Part shown: positions 28,197 through 34,761 of the stretch, piece by piece
Position numbering within the stretch: the stretch's first letter is position 1
How the letters are laid out: every line of letters begins with the position of its first letter
Assembly: GCF_040362765.1 (NCBI RefSeq)
Contig: NZ_BAABWK010000001.1
Location: forward strand, 186,001 to 250,000
Direction of reading: 5' to 3'
Length of the DNA: 64,000 bases
DNA from: Pyruvatibacter sp. HU-CL02332
GTDB taxonomy: Bacteria > Pseudomonadota > Alphaproteobacteria > CGMCC-115125
Position numbers and translations under genes: made by a program
The notes under the pieces: model-generated
Databases searched by the model: none
Seen by the model: the letters and a program-made list of their open reading frames with translations, nothing else
What the model was told of the DNA's origin: nothing

Positions 28197-28613
28197 CTAT
28201 TCGTCGCGATAGACTTTCTCGCGCCGCTCATGCGCTTCTTGCGCCTCGATGGACAGCGTCGCGATGGGACGTGCTTCCAGACGCTTGAGCCCGATCGGCT
28301 CTCCGGTCTCTTCGCAATACCCGTAGGTGCCCTCTTCAATGCGCTTGATCGCGGCATTGATCTTGTTCACCAGCTTGCGCTGCCGGTCACGCGCCCGCAG
28401 TTCAAGCGACCGCTCCGTCTCTGACGACGCTCGGTCGGTCAGGTCTGGATGATGGCTCGTATCTTCCTGAAGGTTTGTGATCGTTTCTCGCGTCTCGCGG
28501 AGGATATCTTCCTTCCAATCGATCAGCTTTCGGCGGAAGTATTCCTTCTGCCGGTCATTCATAAAGGGCTCGTCGTCAGACGGCGTGTAATCCTTGGTCA
28601 ACTCAGCGGTCAC
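28197..28613 (-). CDS. dksA: RNA polymerase-binding factor DksA (one-cysteine type)
   Basis: DksA binds the RNA polymerase secondary channel and works with ppGpp in the stringent response. The 138-residue protein has the coiled-coil region with DLTDRASSETERSLELRARD (acidic tip) and the C-terminal globule YGYCEETGEPIGLKRLEARP. Only one of the four zinc cysteines of the E. coli protein remains (CEET and SIEA instead of CxxC pairs), as in some alphaproteobacterial DksA proteins thought to fold without zinc. The GTG at 28613 is chosen because AAGGGAGAG lies about 8 bases upstream; a GTG six codons earlier is the alternative. In many alphaproteobacteria dksA is near flagellar genes. Confidence 0.93.
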   Translation of the reverse strand: MTAELTKDYTPSDDEPFMNDRQKEYFRRKLIDWKEDILRETRETITNLQEDTSHHPDLTDRASSETERSLELRARDRQRKLVNKINAAIKRIEEGTYGYCEETGEPIGLKRLEARPIATLSIEAQEAHERREKVYRDE

Positions 28614-28776
28614 CGGTGTCTCTCCCTTCACTGGCGCCAGCTACCTCCGTACAGATGAAGGTGGCTTGATGGCGCGGGAATATATCGGCGGGTTCGACGA
28701 TGCACAACATCGCCCGATAGGCTTAGTCCATGAATTATTTGTATAATTTCGCCTCTTGCGGTCTCAGATGTGCAGG

Positions 28777-29214
28777 TTACTGCGCAAAAAGCTGTTCATA
28801 CTTGGCCAGTTCAACTCTTGCGCGCAGCTCAATTTCGTCAAGCACATGGGCCAGGCGCGGGTCCTGAAAGGTCGTCTTCGAATCACGTCGCTGCTCCACC
28901 AGCTTCAGCAGCTGATCCAGCTTCTGTTTGGAAACACCACCCGCCAGGAGGGATAGTTTGATGTCGTCGAGAATATCCAGCATGGCTTCCGCACGGACCA
29001 CCGCCTTCCGGCTTCCGTCGGTGGCAGTGTCCACTTCCTGAAGACCAATCAGCGCATCAACCGGCGCGACTGACGCCACAGAACCTGTTGCATGTGCAGC
29101 TTCCGCCTGCCCCATTCCGTCCACACGGAATCGTTCGCCGCCCGCTGACCGGGATTTCCCGGCGCGGCCTGCGGTAGCTGGTCCTTGCGCACGTCCCGCG
29201 CCGCCAACCTTCAT
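28777..29214 (-). CDS. fliX: Flagellar assembly regulator FliX
   Basis: In Caulobacter FliX is the trans-acting factor that couples early flagellar assembly to activity of the sigma-54 activator FlbD. The 145-residue protein has a Gly/Ala/Arg-rich N-terminus and the conserved C-terminal half APVDALIGLQEVDTATDGSR, ILDDIKLSLLAGGVSKQKLD, then DPRLAHVLDEIELRARVELA. The start MKVGGAGRAQG at 29214 follows AGGAG; a frame starting at 29274 has no ribosome site. It is divergent from flgI, the same arrangement as in Caulobacter. Its presence implies an FlbD partner elsewhere in the genome. Confidence 0.92.
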   Translation of the reverse strand: MKVGGAGRAQGPATAGRAGKSRSAGGERFRVDGMGQAEAAHATGSVASVAPVDALIGLQEVDTATDGSRKAVVRAEAMLDILDDIKLSLLAGGVSKQKLDQLLKLVEQRRDSKTTFQDPRLAHVLDEIELRARVELAKYEQLFAQ

Positions 29215-29289
29215 GGGCCAAGGCTCCTGCCAAACTGGGCGCGCAAATCGCACCCGTGTCTCTACAGGGTGCACGCTGCGCCAAACTGC

Positions 29290-29304
29290 TTAATGCCGTC
29301 TTAA
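29290..29304. promoter_or_regulatory. CtrA-type box, fliX side of the fliX/flgI gap
   Basis: TTAA-TGCCGTC-TTAA followed by C is a perfect TTAA-N7-TTAAC box, about 75 bp upstream of the fliX start. Confidence 0.65.
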
Positions 29305-29320
29305 CGGTGTCTCACCGGCT

Positions 29321-29335
29321 GGGCAGAAGCTGCCG
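29321..29335. promoter_or_regulatory. FlbD-type palindrome beside the fliX CtrA box
   Basis: GGGCA-GAAGC-TGCCG matches 9 of 10 arm positions of the CGGCA-N5-TGCCG motif and lies 17 bp from the CtrA box. Confidence 0.5.
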
Positions 29336-29350
29336 GGTTGCCGCGCCAAA

Positions 29351-29365
29351 CGGCAGTCCATGCCG
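29351..29365. promoter_or_regulatory. FlbD-type (ftr-like) palindrome before flgI
   Basis: CGGCA-GTCCA-TGCCG is a perfect palindrome with a 5-bp spacer, centred about 71 bp upstream of the flgI sigma-54-like -24 element. Confidence 0.6.
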
Positions 29366-29428
29366 GGTTTGCCAAAATCGGTACTCGAAATAGTCCAGCA
29401 AAATCAATGAGTTGGAAAACACGGCGCG

Positions 29429-29444
29429 TGGCACGGGTTTCGCA
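29429..29444 (+). promoter_or_regulatory. Sigma-54-like promoter of flgI-flgJ-flgN
   Basis: TGGCAC-GGGTT-TCGCA fits TGGCAC-N5-TTGCA with one mismatch and correct GG/GC spacing, 80 bp upstream of the flgI start. Confidence 0.65.
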
Positions 29445-29523
29445 AAACCAAGCGCAAAGCATATCCACCGGTGCGCCAGCCTGAACCTGACATCGCACCC
29501 AAGAGAACGGAACACCGACCCGA

Positions 29524-30663
29524 ATGTTGTTCTTTGCACGCAAATCACTTTCACGCGCACGCACTCTCCTGGCGCTCACCATCGCAGCTTCCCTGCTGTG
29601 GCCGGTCGCAGCCCAGGCGTCGTCGCGCATCAAGGATCTCGCCTCCGTTGAAGGCATCCGAGACAACCATCTGGTCGGCTATGGCCTTGTGGTTGGTCTT
29701 GATGGCTCCGGCGACAGCCTGCGGAATGCCCCGTTCACCCGCCAAAGCCTGCAGTCCATGCTGGAACGTCTGGGCGTGAACACCCGCGATGCAACGCTCA
29801 ACACCAACAACGTGGCCGCTGTCATGGTCACCGGCAATCTGCCTGCCTTCGGTTCCCAGGGCAGCCGTATGGACATTACGGTCTCAACCTTGGGCGACGC
29901 GTCCAGCCTTCTGGGCGGCACGCTTCTGGTTACACCGCTCATGGGCGCCGACGGCGAAGTCTACGCGGTAGCACAGGGCCCCGTTGCCATTTCAGGCTTC
30001 AGTGCTGAGGGCGATGGCGCCAGCGTAAAGCGCGGTGTTGCCACATCCGGACGCATTCCCAACGGTGCCATCATCGAACGTGAAATTGCCTTTGCGCTCG
30101 AAGACATGAGCACGGTGCGTCTTTCCCTGCACAACCCGGATCTCACCACCGCCCAGCGCATGGCCAACGTCATCAACACATTTGTTGGTGGCAGCACAGC
30201 CCAGGCGACGGACCCCTCAACGGTATCACTTACCGTGCCACAAAAGGGCAAGGGCAGCGTCGTCAGCATGCTGACGGAAATCGAGCAGCTGCGTGTTGCA
30301 CCAGACAGCCCTGCCAAGGTCGTGATTGATGAAGCCTCCGGCGTCATTGTCATGGGCAAGGATGTGCGCGTCTCTACTGTTGCCATTGCACAGGGCAACC
30401 TGACAATCCGCGTCACCGAAACACCGCAGGTCAGCCAGCCCAACCCCTTTGCGGAACAGGGTGACACTGTTGTTGTGCCCCGCACGGACATTCAGGTGGA
30501 TGACGATGCAGAAAACCGCCTGGGCCTCCTGCGTGAAGGCGTAACCCTTGAAAGCCTCGTGGACGGTCTCAACTCTCTGGGTGTTGGTCCTCGCGACATG
30601 ATCTCAATTCTGCAGACCATCCGCGCTGCCGGTGCCCTGCAGGCCGAGCTGGAGGTTCTTTAA
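29524..30663 (+). CDS. flgI: Flagellar P-ring protein FlgI
   Basis: FlgI forms the periplasmic P-ring around the rod. The 379-residue precursor has a signal peptide (about residues 1-36, ending AAQA) and conserved FlgI blocks SSRIKDLASVEGIRDNHLVG, YGLVVGLDGSGDSLRNAPFT, NTNNVAAVMVTGNLPAFGSQ, VIDEASGVIVMGKDVRVSTV and the C-terminal LNSLGVGPRDMISILQTIRA. The flgJ start follows the stop directly. First gene of flgI-flgJ-flgN-like. Confidence 0.97.
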   Translation: MLFFARKSLSRARTLLALTIAASLLWPVAAQASSRIKDLASVEGIRDNHLVGYGLVVGLDGSGDSLRNAPFTRQSLQSMLERLGVNTRDATLNTNNVAAVMVTGNLPAFGSQGSRMDITVSTLGDASSLLGGTLLVTPLMGADGEVYAVAQGPVAISGFSAEGDGASVKRGVATSGRIPNGAIIEREIAFALEDMSTVRLSLHNPDLTTAQRMANVINTFVGGSTAQATDPSTVSLTVPQKGKGSVVSMLTEIEQLRVAPDSPAKVVIDEASGVIVMGKDVRVSTVAIAQGNLTIRVTETPQVSQPNPFAEQGDTVVVPRTDIQVDDDAENRLGLLREGVTLESLVDGLNSLGVGPRDMISILQTIRAAGALQAELEVL

Positions 30664-31065
30664 ATGGATATCTCCCTCCCCGCGCCTGTCGCTGCAAATC
30701 CGTTCGGTCAGGTTCTGCCAAAGGCTCTGGCCCATGCCCCCAAGGCATCCACGCCCATGTCCGCGTCCAAGGAACAGGCCATGCGCGAAACGGCGCAGGA
30801 ATTCGAAGCGGTCTTTATCGGTCAGATGACAGAAGCCATGTTCGCCGGTCTTGAAACCGAGGAACCATTTGGTGGCGGCCACGCTGAAAAGATGTGGCGC
30901 TCTCAGCTGTCTCAGGAAATGGGTCGCTCCATCAGCGCGTCCGGCGGCATCGGCATCGCAGAGTCCGTTTACCGCTCCATGATCGCGCAGCAGGAAGCAG
31001 CCCTTAATCCGCTGCCGCAACCTACACCGCCACCACAAGCTGCTGCAGCGGCATACGCCAACTAG
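30664..31065 (+). CDS. flgJ: FlgJ-like rod-binding protein (no muramidase domain)
   Basis: The 133-residue protein has only the N-terminal rod-cap domain of FlgJ: MRETAQEFEAVFIGQMTEAM, then GGHAEKMWRSQLSQEMGRSI and GIAESVYRSMIAQQE. The peptidoglycan hydrolase half found in enteric FlgJ is absent, the usual state in alphaproteobacteria, where a separate lytic enzyme is used. It starts immediately after the flgI stop, so it is translationally linked. Confidence 0.92.
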   Translation: MDISLPAPVAANPFGQVLPKALAHAPKASTPMSASKEQAMRETAQEFEAVFIGQMTEAMFAGLETEEPFGGGHAEKMWRSQLSQEMGRSISASGGIGIAESVYRSMIAQQEAALNPLPQPTPPPQAAAAAYAN

Positions 31066-31093
31066 AAATCTCGAAAATCACAGGTCCAATCCA

Positions 31094-31573
31094 ATGAGCA
31101 ACTTCCAGATGCAGCAGCCCCCCGCTCCCAAGCAGTGGCAGCCGCCGGTTACCTTTCTTGAGGACATGGCGTCGCTCGCAACCGCCCTGGACACCATCAT
31201 CACCAAGGAAAATGCGCTCGCCCAGGACAACAAGCTGGCCGACATTGCCGGCATGGCTGGTGAAAAAACACAGCTGGCTGTTGACTACGACCGGCATGTC
31301 CGCGCCTTGAAGGCGGACCCGTCCCGGCTTCACGCTGCACCTGAAAAGGTGCGCGCCAACCTCAAAACCGCCATCACATCGCTTGAAAGCAAGCTTGCGG
31401 ACAATGAACGCTATCTGGGTGCCGCCAAATCCGTGTCGGAAGGCATCGTGAAGGCAGCCGCCCGCGCGGCGAGCGAAGCACGCGCGCCGACCATCGGCTA
31501 CGTGCCCAAATCGACCGCAAAAATTCGCCCCATGGCAGCAGCAGCAACCATTGCGCTGGACAAACGCGTGTAA
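31094..31573 (+). CDS. FlgN-like flagellar chaperone
   Basis: The 159-residue helical protein has a Pro/Gln-rich N-terminus, a coiled-coil middle (about 25-120, SLATALDTIITKENALAQDN) and a basic C-terminus, in the position where alphaproteobacteria encode a FlgN-family protein. FlgN is the export chaperone for FlgK and FlgL. It follows flgJ by 28 bp, ending the flgI operon. The family match is by pattern and context, not by strong motifs. Confidence 0.72.
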   Translation: MSNFQMQQPPAPKQWQPPVTFLEDMASLATALDTIITKENALAQDNKLADIAGMAGEKTQLAVDYDRHVRALKADPSRLHAAPEKVRANLKTAITSLESKLADNERYLGAAKSVSEGIVKAAARAASEARAPTIGYVPKSTAKIRPMAAAATIALDKRV

Positions 31574-31599
31574 AAGCGCCGTTTTTACGGCCAAAGTGC

Positions 31600-31690
31600 A
31601 TTCAATTTGAATCAATGTGTGCGGTGACGTTTAACGTCACTTTCACGCGCCTTAGGCAAAATTTGCCTAGGTCTGCATGTGCAGATCTGC
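31600..31690. repeat. Cluster of five palindromes before the FlaG-like gene
   Basis: In 91 bp there are ATTCAA-T-TTGAAT (31600-31612), GTGACGTT-T-AACGTCAC (31624-31640), a 21-bp near-perfect palindrome around TAGGCAAA-A-TTTGCCTA (31651-31671), CTGCA-TG-TGCAG (31673-31684) and GCAGATCTGC (31681-31690). No T-tract follows any of them, so they are more likely operators or a structured leader than terminators. Confidence 0.6.
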
Positions 31691-31732
31691 AAGCAGTGGG
31701 ATGTTTGCTAACCGGGGGGCGCGACCCAAGAA

Positions 31733-32116
31733 ATGGGTGCCGCCATGGAAAGTATTTCTGGGCCCCGGCCCATAGTTGATCCAATCACAGCACCGCGTGC
31801 AGCCACGCCGTCCGGCCTGGTTACGGCCGGCGCAAAGTCTGTTCCACCGGTTGAACGCACAAACGGATCACAAAACCAGACCACGCAGCAGCAAGACCCT
31901 GCCCTCTTGCGCAAGGCAGTTGAGACGCTTGAAAAGCGTTTGCCAGTCAATGTCAGTCTCGACATCACCTATGACGAGACCATCAAGCGCGAAGTCGTGC
32001 GTGGAACCAGCAATGTCACTGGCGAAACCGTCATGGAATTTCCCACGGAGCAGATGCAAAAGCTGATCCGTGGCCTGCGCGAAGAACTCGGCCTCACAGT
32101 GGATCAGCAAGTCTAG
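31733..32116 (+). CDS. FlaG-like protein
   Basis: The 127-residue protein has a Pro/Thr-rich variable N-terminal half and a C-terminal domain (about 65-120) reading VNVSLDITYDETIKREVVRG, then SNVTGETVMEFPTEQMQKLI. This matches the FlaG pattern of a beta hairpin (SLDFxYDExxxxxVVxVxD), a TGE turn and an IPxExM helix. FlaG proteins affect filament length or flagellin export by an unclear mechanism. The start could also be the ATG at 31745. It stands alone between the flgI operon and the flagellin glycosyltransferase. Confidence 0.68.
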   Translation: MGAAMESISGPRPIVDPITAPRAATPSGLVTAGAKSVPPVERTNGSQNQTTQQQDPALLRKAVETLEKRLPVNVSLDITYDETIKREVVRGTSNVTGETVMEFPTEQMQKLIRGLREELGLTVDQQV

Positions 32117-32147
32117 CGCATCCACCATTGCCGATCTGGAGCAGTCA

Positions 32148-32162
32148 TTAAGACGCCGGTAA
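32148..32162. promoter_or_regulatory. Degenerate CtrA-type box before the FlmG-like gene
   Basis: TTAA-GACGCCG-GTAA followed by C has one mismatch from TTAA-N7-TTAAC and lies about 65 bp upstream of the glycosyltransferase start. Confidence 0.4.
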
Positions 32163-32225
32163 CCACGATCTGCGACTTAGGAAGCTGGTATTATTGCCAG
32201 GTCCAGATTCGTCAAAGGCTGCTCC

Positions 32226-34370
32226 ATGTCCGCATCCCTTCCAAAGACAACGGCCAAGGTCGTCGCTGAAGAGTTCAATCGCGCCATCGACAGCCACCAA
32301 AAAGGCAAGCTGGACCGCGCAAAACGCGGCTACAAGCGCGTCCTTCAGACAGCACCCAATCATGCAGAAGCACTACACCTACTAGGGGTGATTGATCTTC
32401 AACGCGACAATTTCAGCCAAGCTGCCGACCTCATTGCAAAGGCCGTAGAGCTGGCACCTGATCTTGCGCCGGCGCACTACAATCTGGCCCGCGCGCTCAA
32501 ATCACTGAACAAACTCCCCGAAGCATTGGAGTCCGTCAGAAAAGCAGTTCACCTATCACCAACAGATCCAGACTGCTGGCTTCTGTGCTGCAACATCCTG
32601 ATAGACCTCGACTTGAAAAAAGAGGCCGCCTCAGCGCTGGGCACCTTGCTCCAGCTGTCACCGGAACTGGACGATGTGCGGCGGGCGCGCGCCAACCTTC
32701 TGATGGATATTGAGGATACCGAGGGCGCGCTAAAGGAGTATGAGTTTCTCGCCAGCAATGCCCGCGTCCCTCATGAGGCCCTGCGGGATATGGCAATCTT
32801 GCGCGTGCAGCAAGACGACAAGCTGAGCGCCCTCCCCCTGCTTGAAAAGGCTTTGGAGATCAAACCTGACGACTGGCAATCACGCAGTCTGGCGGCGGGT
32901 CTTCTAATTGACCTTGATCGCAACCGGGATGCGCTGCCCCTCGTTCGCGCCATGCTCGACGAGAAGCCGGATGACATTGAGGCAAAACTCAAGATGGGCA
33001 TTATCCTGTCGAACATGCGGCGCAACAAAGATGCTCTGCCGATACTTGAGTACGTGCACGAGATGGAGCCCGAAAATTCCACCGCTCTGCTGAAACTCGC
33101 ATTCACGTATCAGTCCCTCGAGATGTTCGACAAAGCCATCGAGCATTACGAGAAAATGAAAGTCCTGATGCCAGACGAAGCGCGAAGCTGGTCCAATCTC
33201 GCTGGCCTGTATTTCGAGACCGAGGACTATGACAAGGCGCTGACTGAGGGCATGGAAGCGCTCCGGATTAACCCAAATGTCGAGCAGACCTATCTCAACA
33301 TCGGGGTCATGCTGCAAAAAATTGGTGACTATGACCGCGCGATCGACCTCTACCAGCGCGCTTTGACAGTCAATCCTGAATACTCAACGGCAGGCTCCAA
33401 CCTCTCCCATCTTTTGCTGGCAAGAGGCGATATCGAGAATGGTTGGGATCTTTATGCCCATGGTTTCAATGCTGGTCTGCGTCGTCCGATGCGTCACTTC
33501 TCAGTGGACCTTTGGGACAACAAAGACTGTTCCGATGACCGAGTACTTGTTTGGAAAGAACAGGGCGTGGGCGATGACATACGCTTTGCCTCCTGCCTCC
33601 CGGATGTGATCAACCGCGTGGAACACGTGATTATCGAAACGGACCCACGTCTGGTAACGCTTTTCCAGCGGTCATTTCCCACGACAACAGTGCGGGACGA
33701 ACGTCCAAAGCTGGAGCACACATTCGTTGGACCGCCCGACTACAACAAGCACATACCCGCTGGACAGCTGCCTGTTCATTTCCGCCGAACCCTGGATGCA
33801 TTCCCGGCAGAAGACGGATACCTCGTCCCAGATCCCAAACGCATCGCCTACTGGCGCGAAAGGGTAGAAGCATGTGGCGAAGGTATCCGCATCGGACTTT
33901 CCTGGCGCAGCATGCACCAAAGCGCCACCCGTAACCTCGTCTACACCCAACTGGACGATTGGGCGGAGCTGATGAAAACGCCCGGCATTACGTGCATCAA
34001 CCTCCAATACGACAATGCGGATGCTGAAATAGAAGAGTTCACAGAGAAAACAGGCCTCAAGCTACATGTCATGGATGGCCTGGACCTCAAGGACGACCTG
34101 GACGAAGCCGCTGCGCTGACAAAAGCATGTGACCTTGTCGTAAGTGCAGGTACCTCCGTGTCCGACATGGCCGCGGCTGTCGGCACGCCTGTCATCTTCT
34201 ACGGTGATGCCCGGCACCCCATGCAGCTGGGCACAGACCGGTTCCCCTGGTACCCGTCTTCCAGATTTGTGAGCCGGGAAGCCCGGCAACCCATTTCAGA
34301 CATCGCTAAAAGCATCACAAAGGATGTCCAAGCCTTCGCCAAGCAGTGGCACAACGGCGAAATAAGCTAG
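32226..34370 (+). CDS. TPR-glycosyltransferase, FlmG-like flagellin modification enzyme
   Basis: The 714-residue cytoplasmic protein has about ten tetratricopeptide repeats (residues 15-430, for example AEALHLLGVIDLQRDNFSQA and AIDLYQRALTVNPEYSTAGS). A glycosyltransferase-like C-terminal domain follows (about 435-714) with LVWKEQGVGDDIRFASCLPD and the donor-site-like CDLVVSAGTSVSDMAAAVGT then PVIFYGDARHP. This TPR-plus-GT build matches Caulobacter FlmG, whose TPR part binds flagellin and whose GT part attaches a nonulosonic acid before secretion. The gene lies just upstream of both flagellin genes. The sugar donor and its biosynthesis genes are not in the window. Confidence 0.82.
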   Translation: MSASLPKTTAKVVAEEFNRAIDSHQKGKLDRAKRGYKRVLQTAPNHAEALHLLGVIDLQRDNFSQAADLIAKAVELAPDLAPAHYNLARALKSLNKLPEALESVRKAVHLSPTDPDCWLLCCNILIDLDLKKEAASALGTLLQLSPELDDVRRARANLLMDIEDTEGALKEYEFLASNARVPHEALRDMAILRVQQDDKLSALPLLEKALEIKPDDWQSRSLAAGLLIDLDRNRDALPLVRAMLDEKPDDIEAKLKMGIILSNMRRNKDALPILEYVHEMEPENSTALLKLAFTYQSLEMFDKAIEHYEKMKVLMPDEARSWSNLAGLYFETEDYDKALTEGMEALRINPNVEQTYLNIGVMLQKIGDYDRAIDLYQRALTVNPEYSTAGSNLSHLLLARGDIENGWDLYAHGFNAGLRRPMRHFSVDLWDNKDCSDDRVLVWKEQGVGDDIRFASCLPDVINRVEHVIIETDPRLVTLFQRSFPTTTVRDERPKLEHTFVGPPDYNKHIPAGQLPVHFRRTLDAFPAEDGYLVPDPKRIAYWRERVEACGEGIRIGLSWRSMHQSATRNLVYTQLDDWAELMKTPGITCINLQYDNADAEIEEFTEKTGLKLHVMDGLDLKDDLDEAAALTKACDLVVSAGTSVSDMAAAVGTPVIFYGDARHPMQLGTDRFPWYPSSRFVSREARQPISDIAKSITKDVQAFAKQWHNGEIS

Positions 34371-34456
34371 AAATTTCACAAGATATCCACAGAGCACACG
34401 ACCAAGACTGAGCGGAACTGCATGAAGGCAGTTTCGCTCTTTTTGCTTTTGATGCC

Positions 34457-34471
34457 CGGCAAAAACTGCCC
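34457..34471. promoter_or_regulatory. FlbD-type palindrome, distal copy before flagellin 1
   Basis: CGGCA-AAAAC-TGCCC matches 9 of 10 arm positions of the CGGCA-N5-TGCCG motif. Confidence 0.5.
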
Positions 34472-34476
34472 AAGCA

Positions 34477-34491
34477 CGGCAATCAATGCCG
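34477..34491. promoter_or_regulatory. FlbD-type (ftr-like) palindrome before flagellin 1
   Basis: CGGCA-ATCAA-TGCCG is a perfect palindrome, centred 20 bp from the distal copy (two helical turns) and 60 bp upstream of the sigma-54-like -24 element. Confidence 0.6.
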
Positions 34492-34543
34492 CGCCGCTCA
34501 CTTCCAAATCGAAAAAATCCCCAGTTTTCTGCCATTTTTTTGT

Positions 34544-34559
34544 TGGCACAGAGCATGCT
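34544..34559 (+). promoter_or_regulatory. Sigma-54-like promoter of flagellin 1
   Basis: TGGCAC-AGAGC-ATGCT fits TGGCAC-N5-TTGCT with one mismatch and correct GG/GC spacing. The distance to the start codon implies a leader of about 190 nt. Confidence 0.62.
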
Positions 34560-34690
34560 CCTACAGGGCCAAGCGTTGGTCACCGTAGATCAGCTCCCTC
34601 GCCCTAGAGGACCAGGCAAAAATCCCTGTGTCCCAAATTGATGGACCGAGGCGGCAAAGTTTACCGGCGATTAAGCATTAACGATCAGTA

Positions 34691-34752
34691 TCCAGCGTAA
34701 CGAACTGGGACACATCCCTCATTGTGAGGGCGCTGGAAACGGTCCTAGGAGG
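34691..34752 (+). promoter_or_regulatory. Structured leader and ribosome site of flagellin 1
   Basis: Outer arms TCCAGCG (34691-34697) and CGCTGGA (34731-34737) enclose an inner hairpin CCCTCA-TTG-TGAGGG (34716-34730). Then TCCTAGGA (34743-34750) overlaps the AGGAGG ribosome site (34747-34752). A similar order occurs before flagellin 2. Confidence 0.5.
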
Positions 34753-34761
34753 ACATGAGAT

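Larger units (their letters stand above)
29215..29523. other. Divergent control region between fliX and flgI
   Basis: This 309-bp region has no convincing gene. It contains a perfect CtrA-type box (29290-29304), two FlbD-type palindromes (29321-29335 and 29351-29365) and a sigma-54-like element (29429-29444) pointing to flgI. Confidence 0.7.
34371..34761. other. Flagellin 1 control region and long leader
   Basis: This 391-bp gap has no convincing gene. It holds two FlbD-type palindromes, a sigma-54-like promoter and a structured leader, listed separately. Confidence 0.65.

Noticed and set aside
29301-29666. 121-codon open frame on the minus strand over the flgI promoter and start
   Set aside because: It overlaps the flgI signal sequence in antisense and has no coding character.
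34296-34583. 95-codon minus-strand open frame
   Set aside because: It overlaps the 3' end of the FlmG-like gene and the FlbD-type palindromes; its composition is random-like.
34655-34690. Possible sigma-28-like promoter (AAAGTTT ... GCATTAAC) before flagellin 1
   Set aside because: The -10 part is a poor match and the sigma-54-like element with FlbD palindromes is far better.
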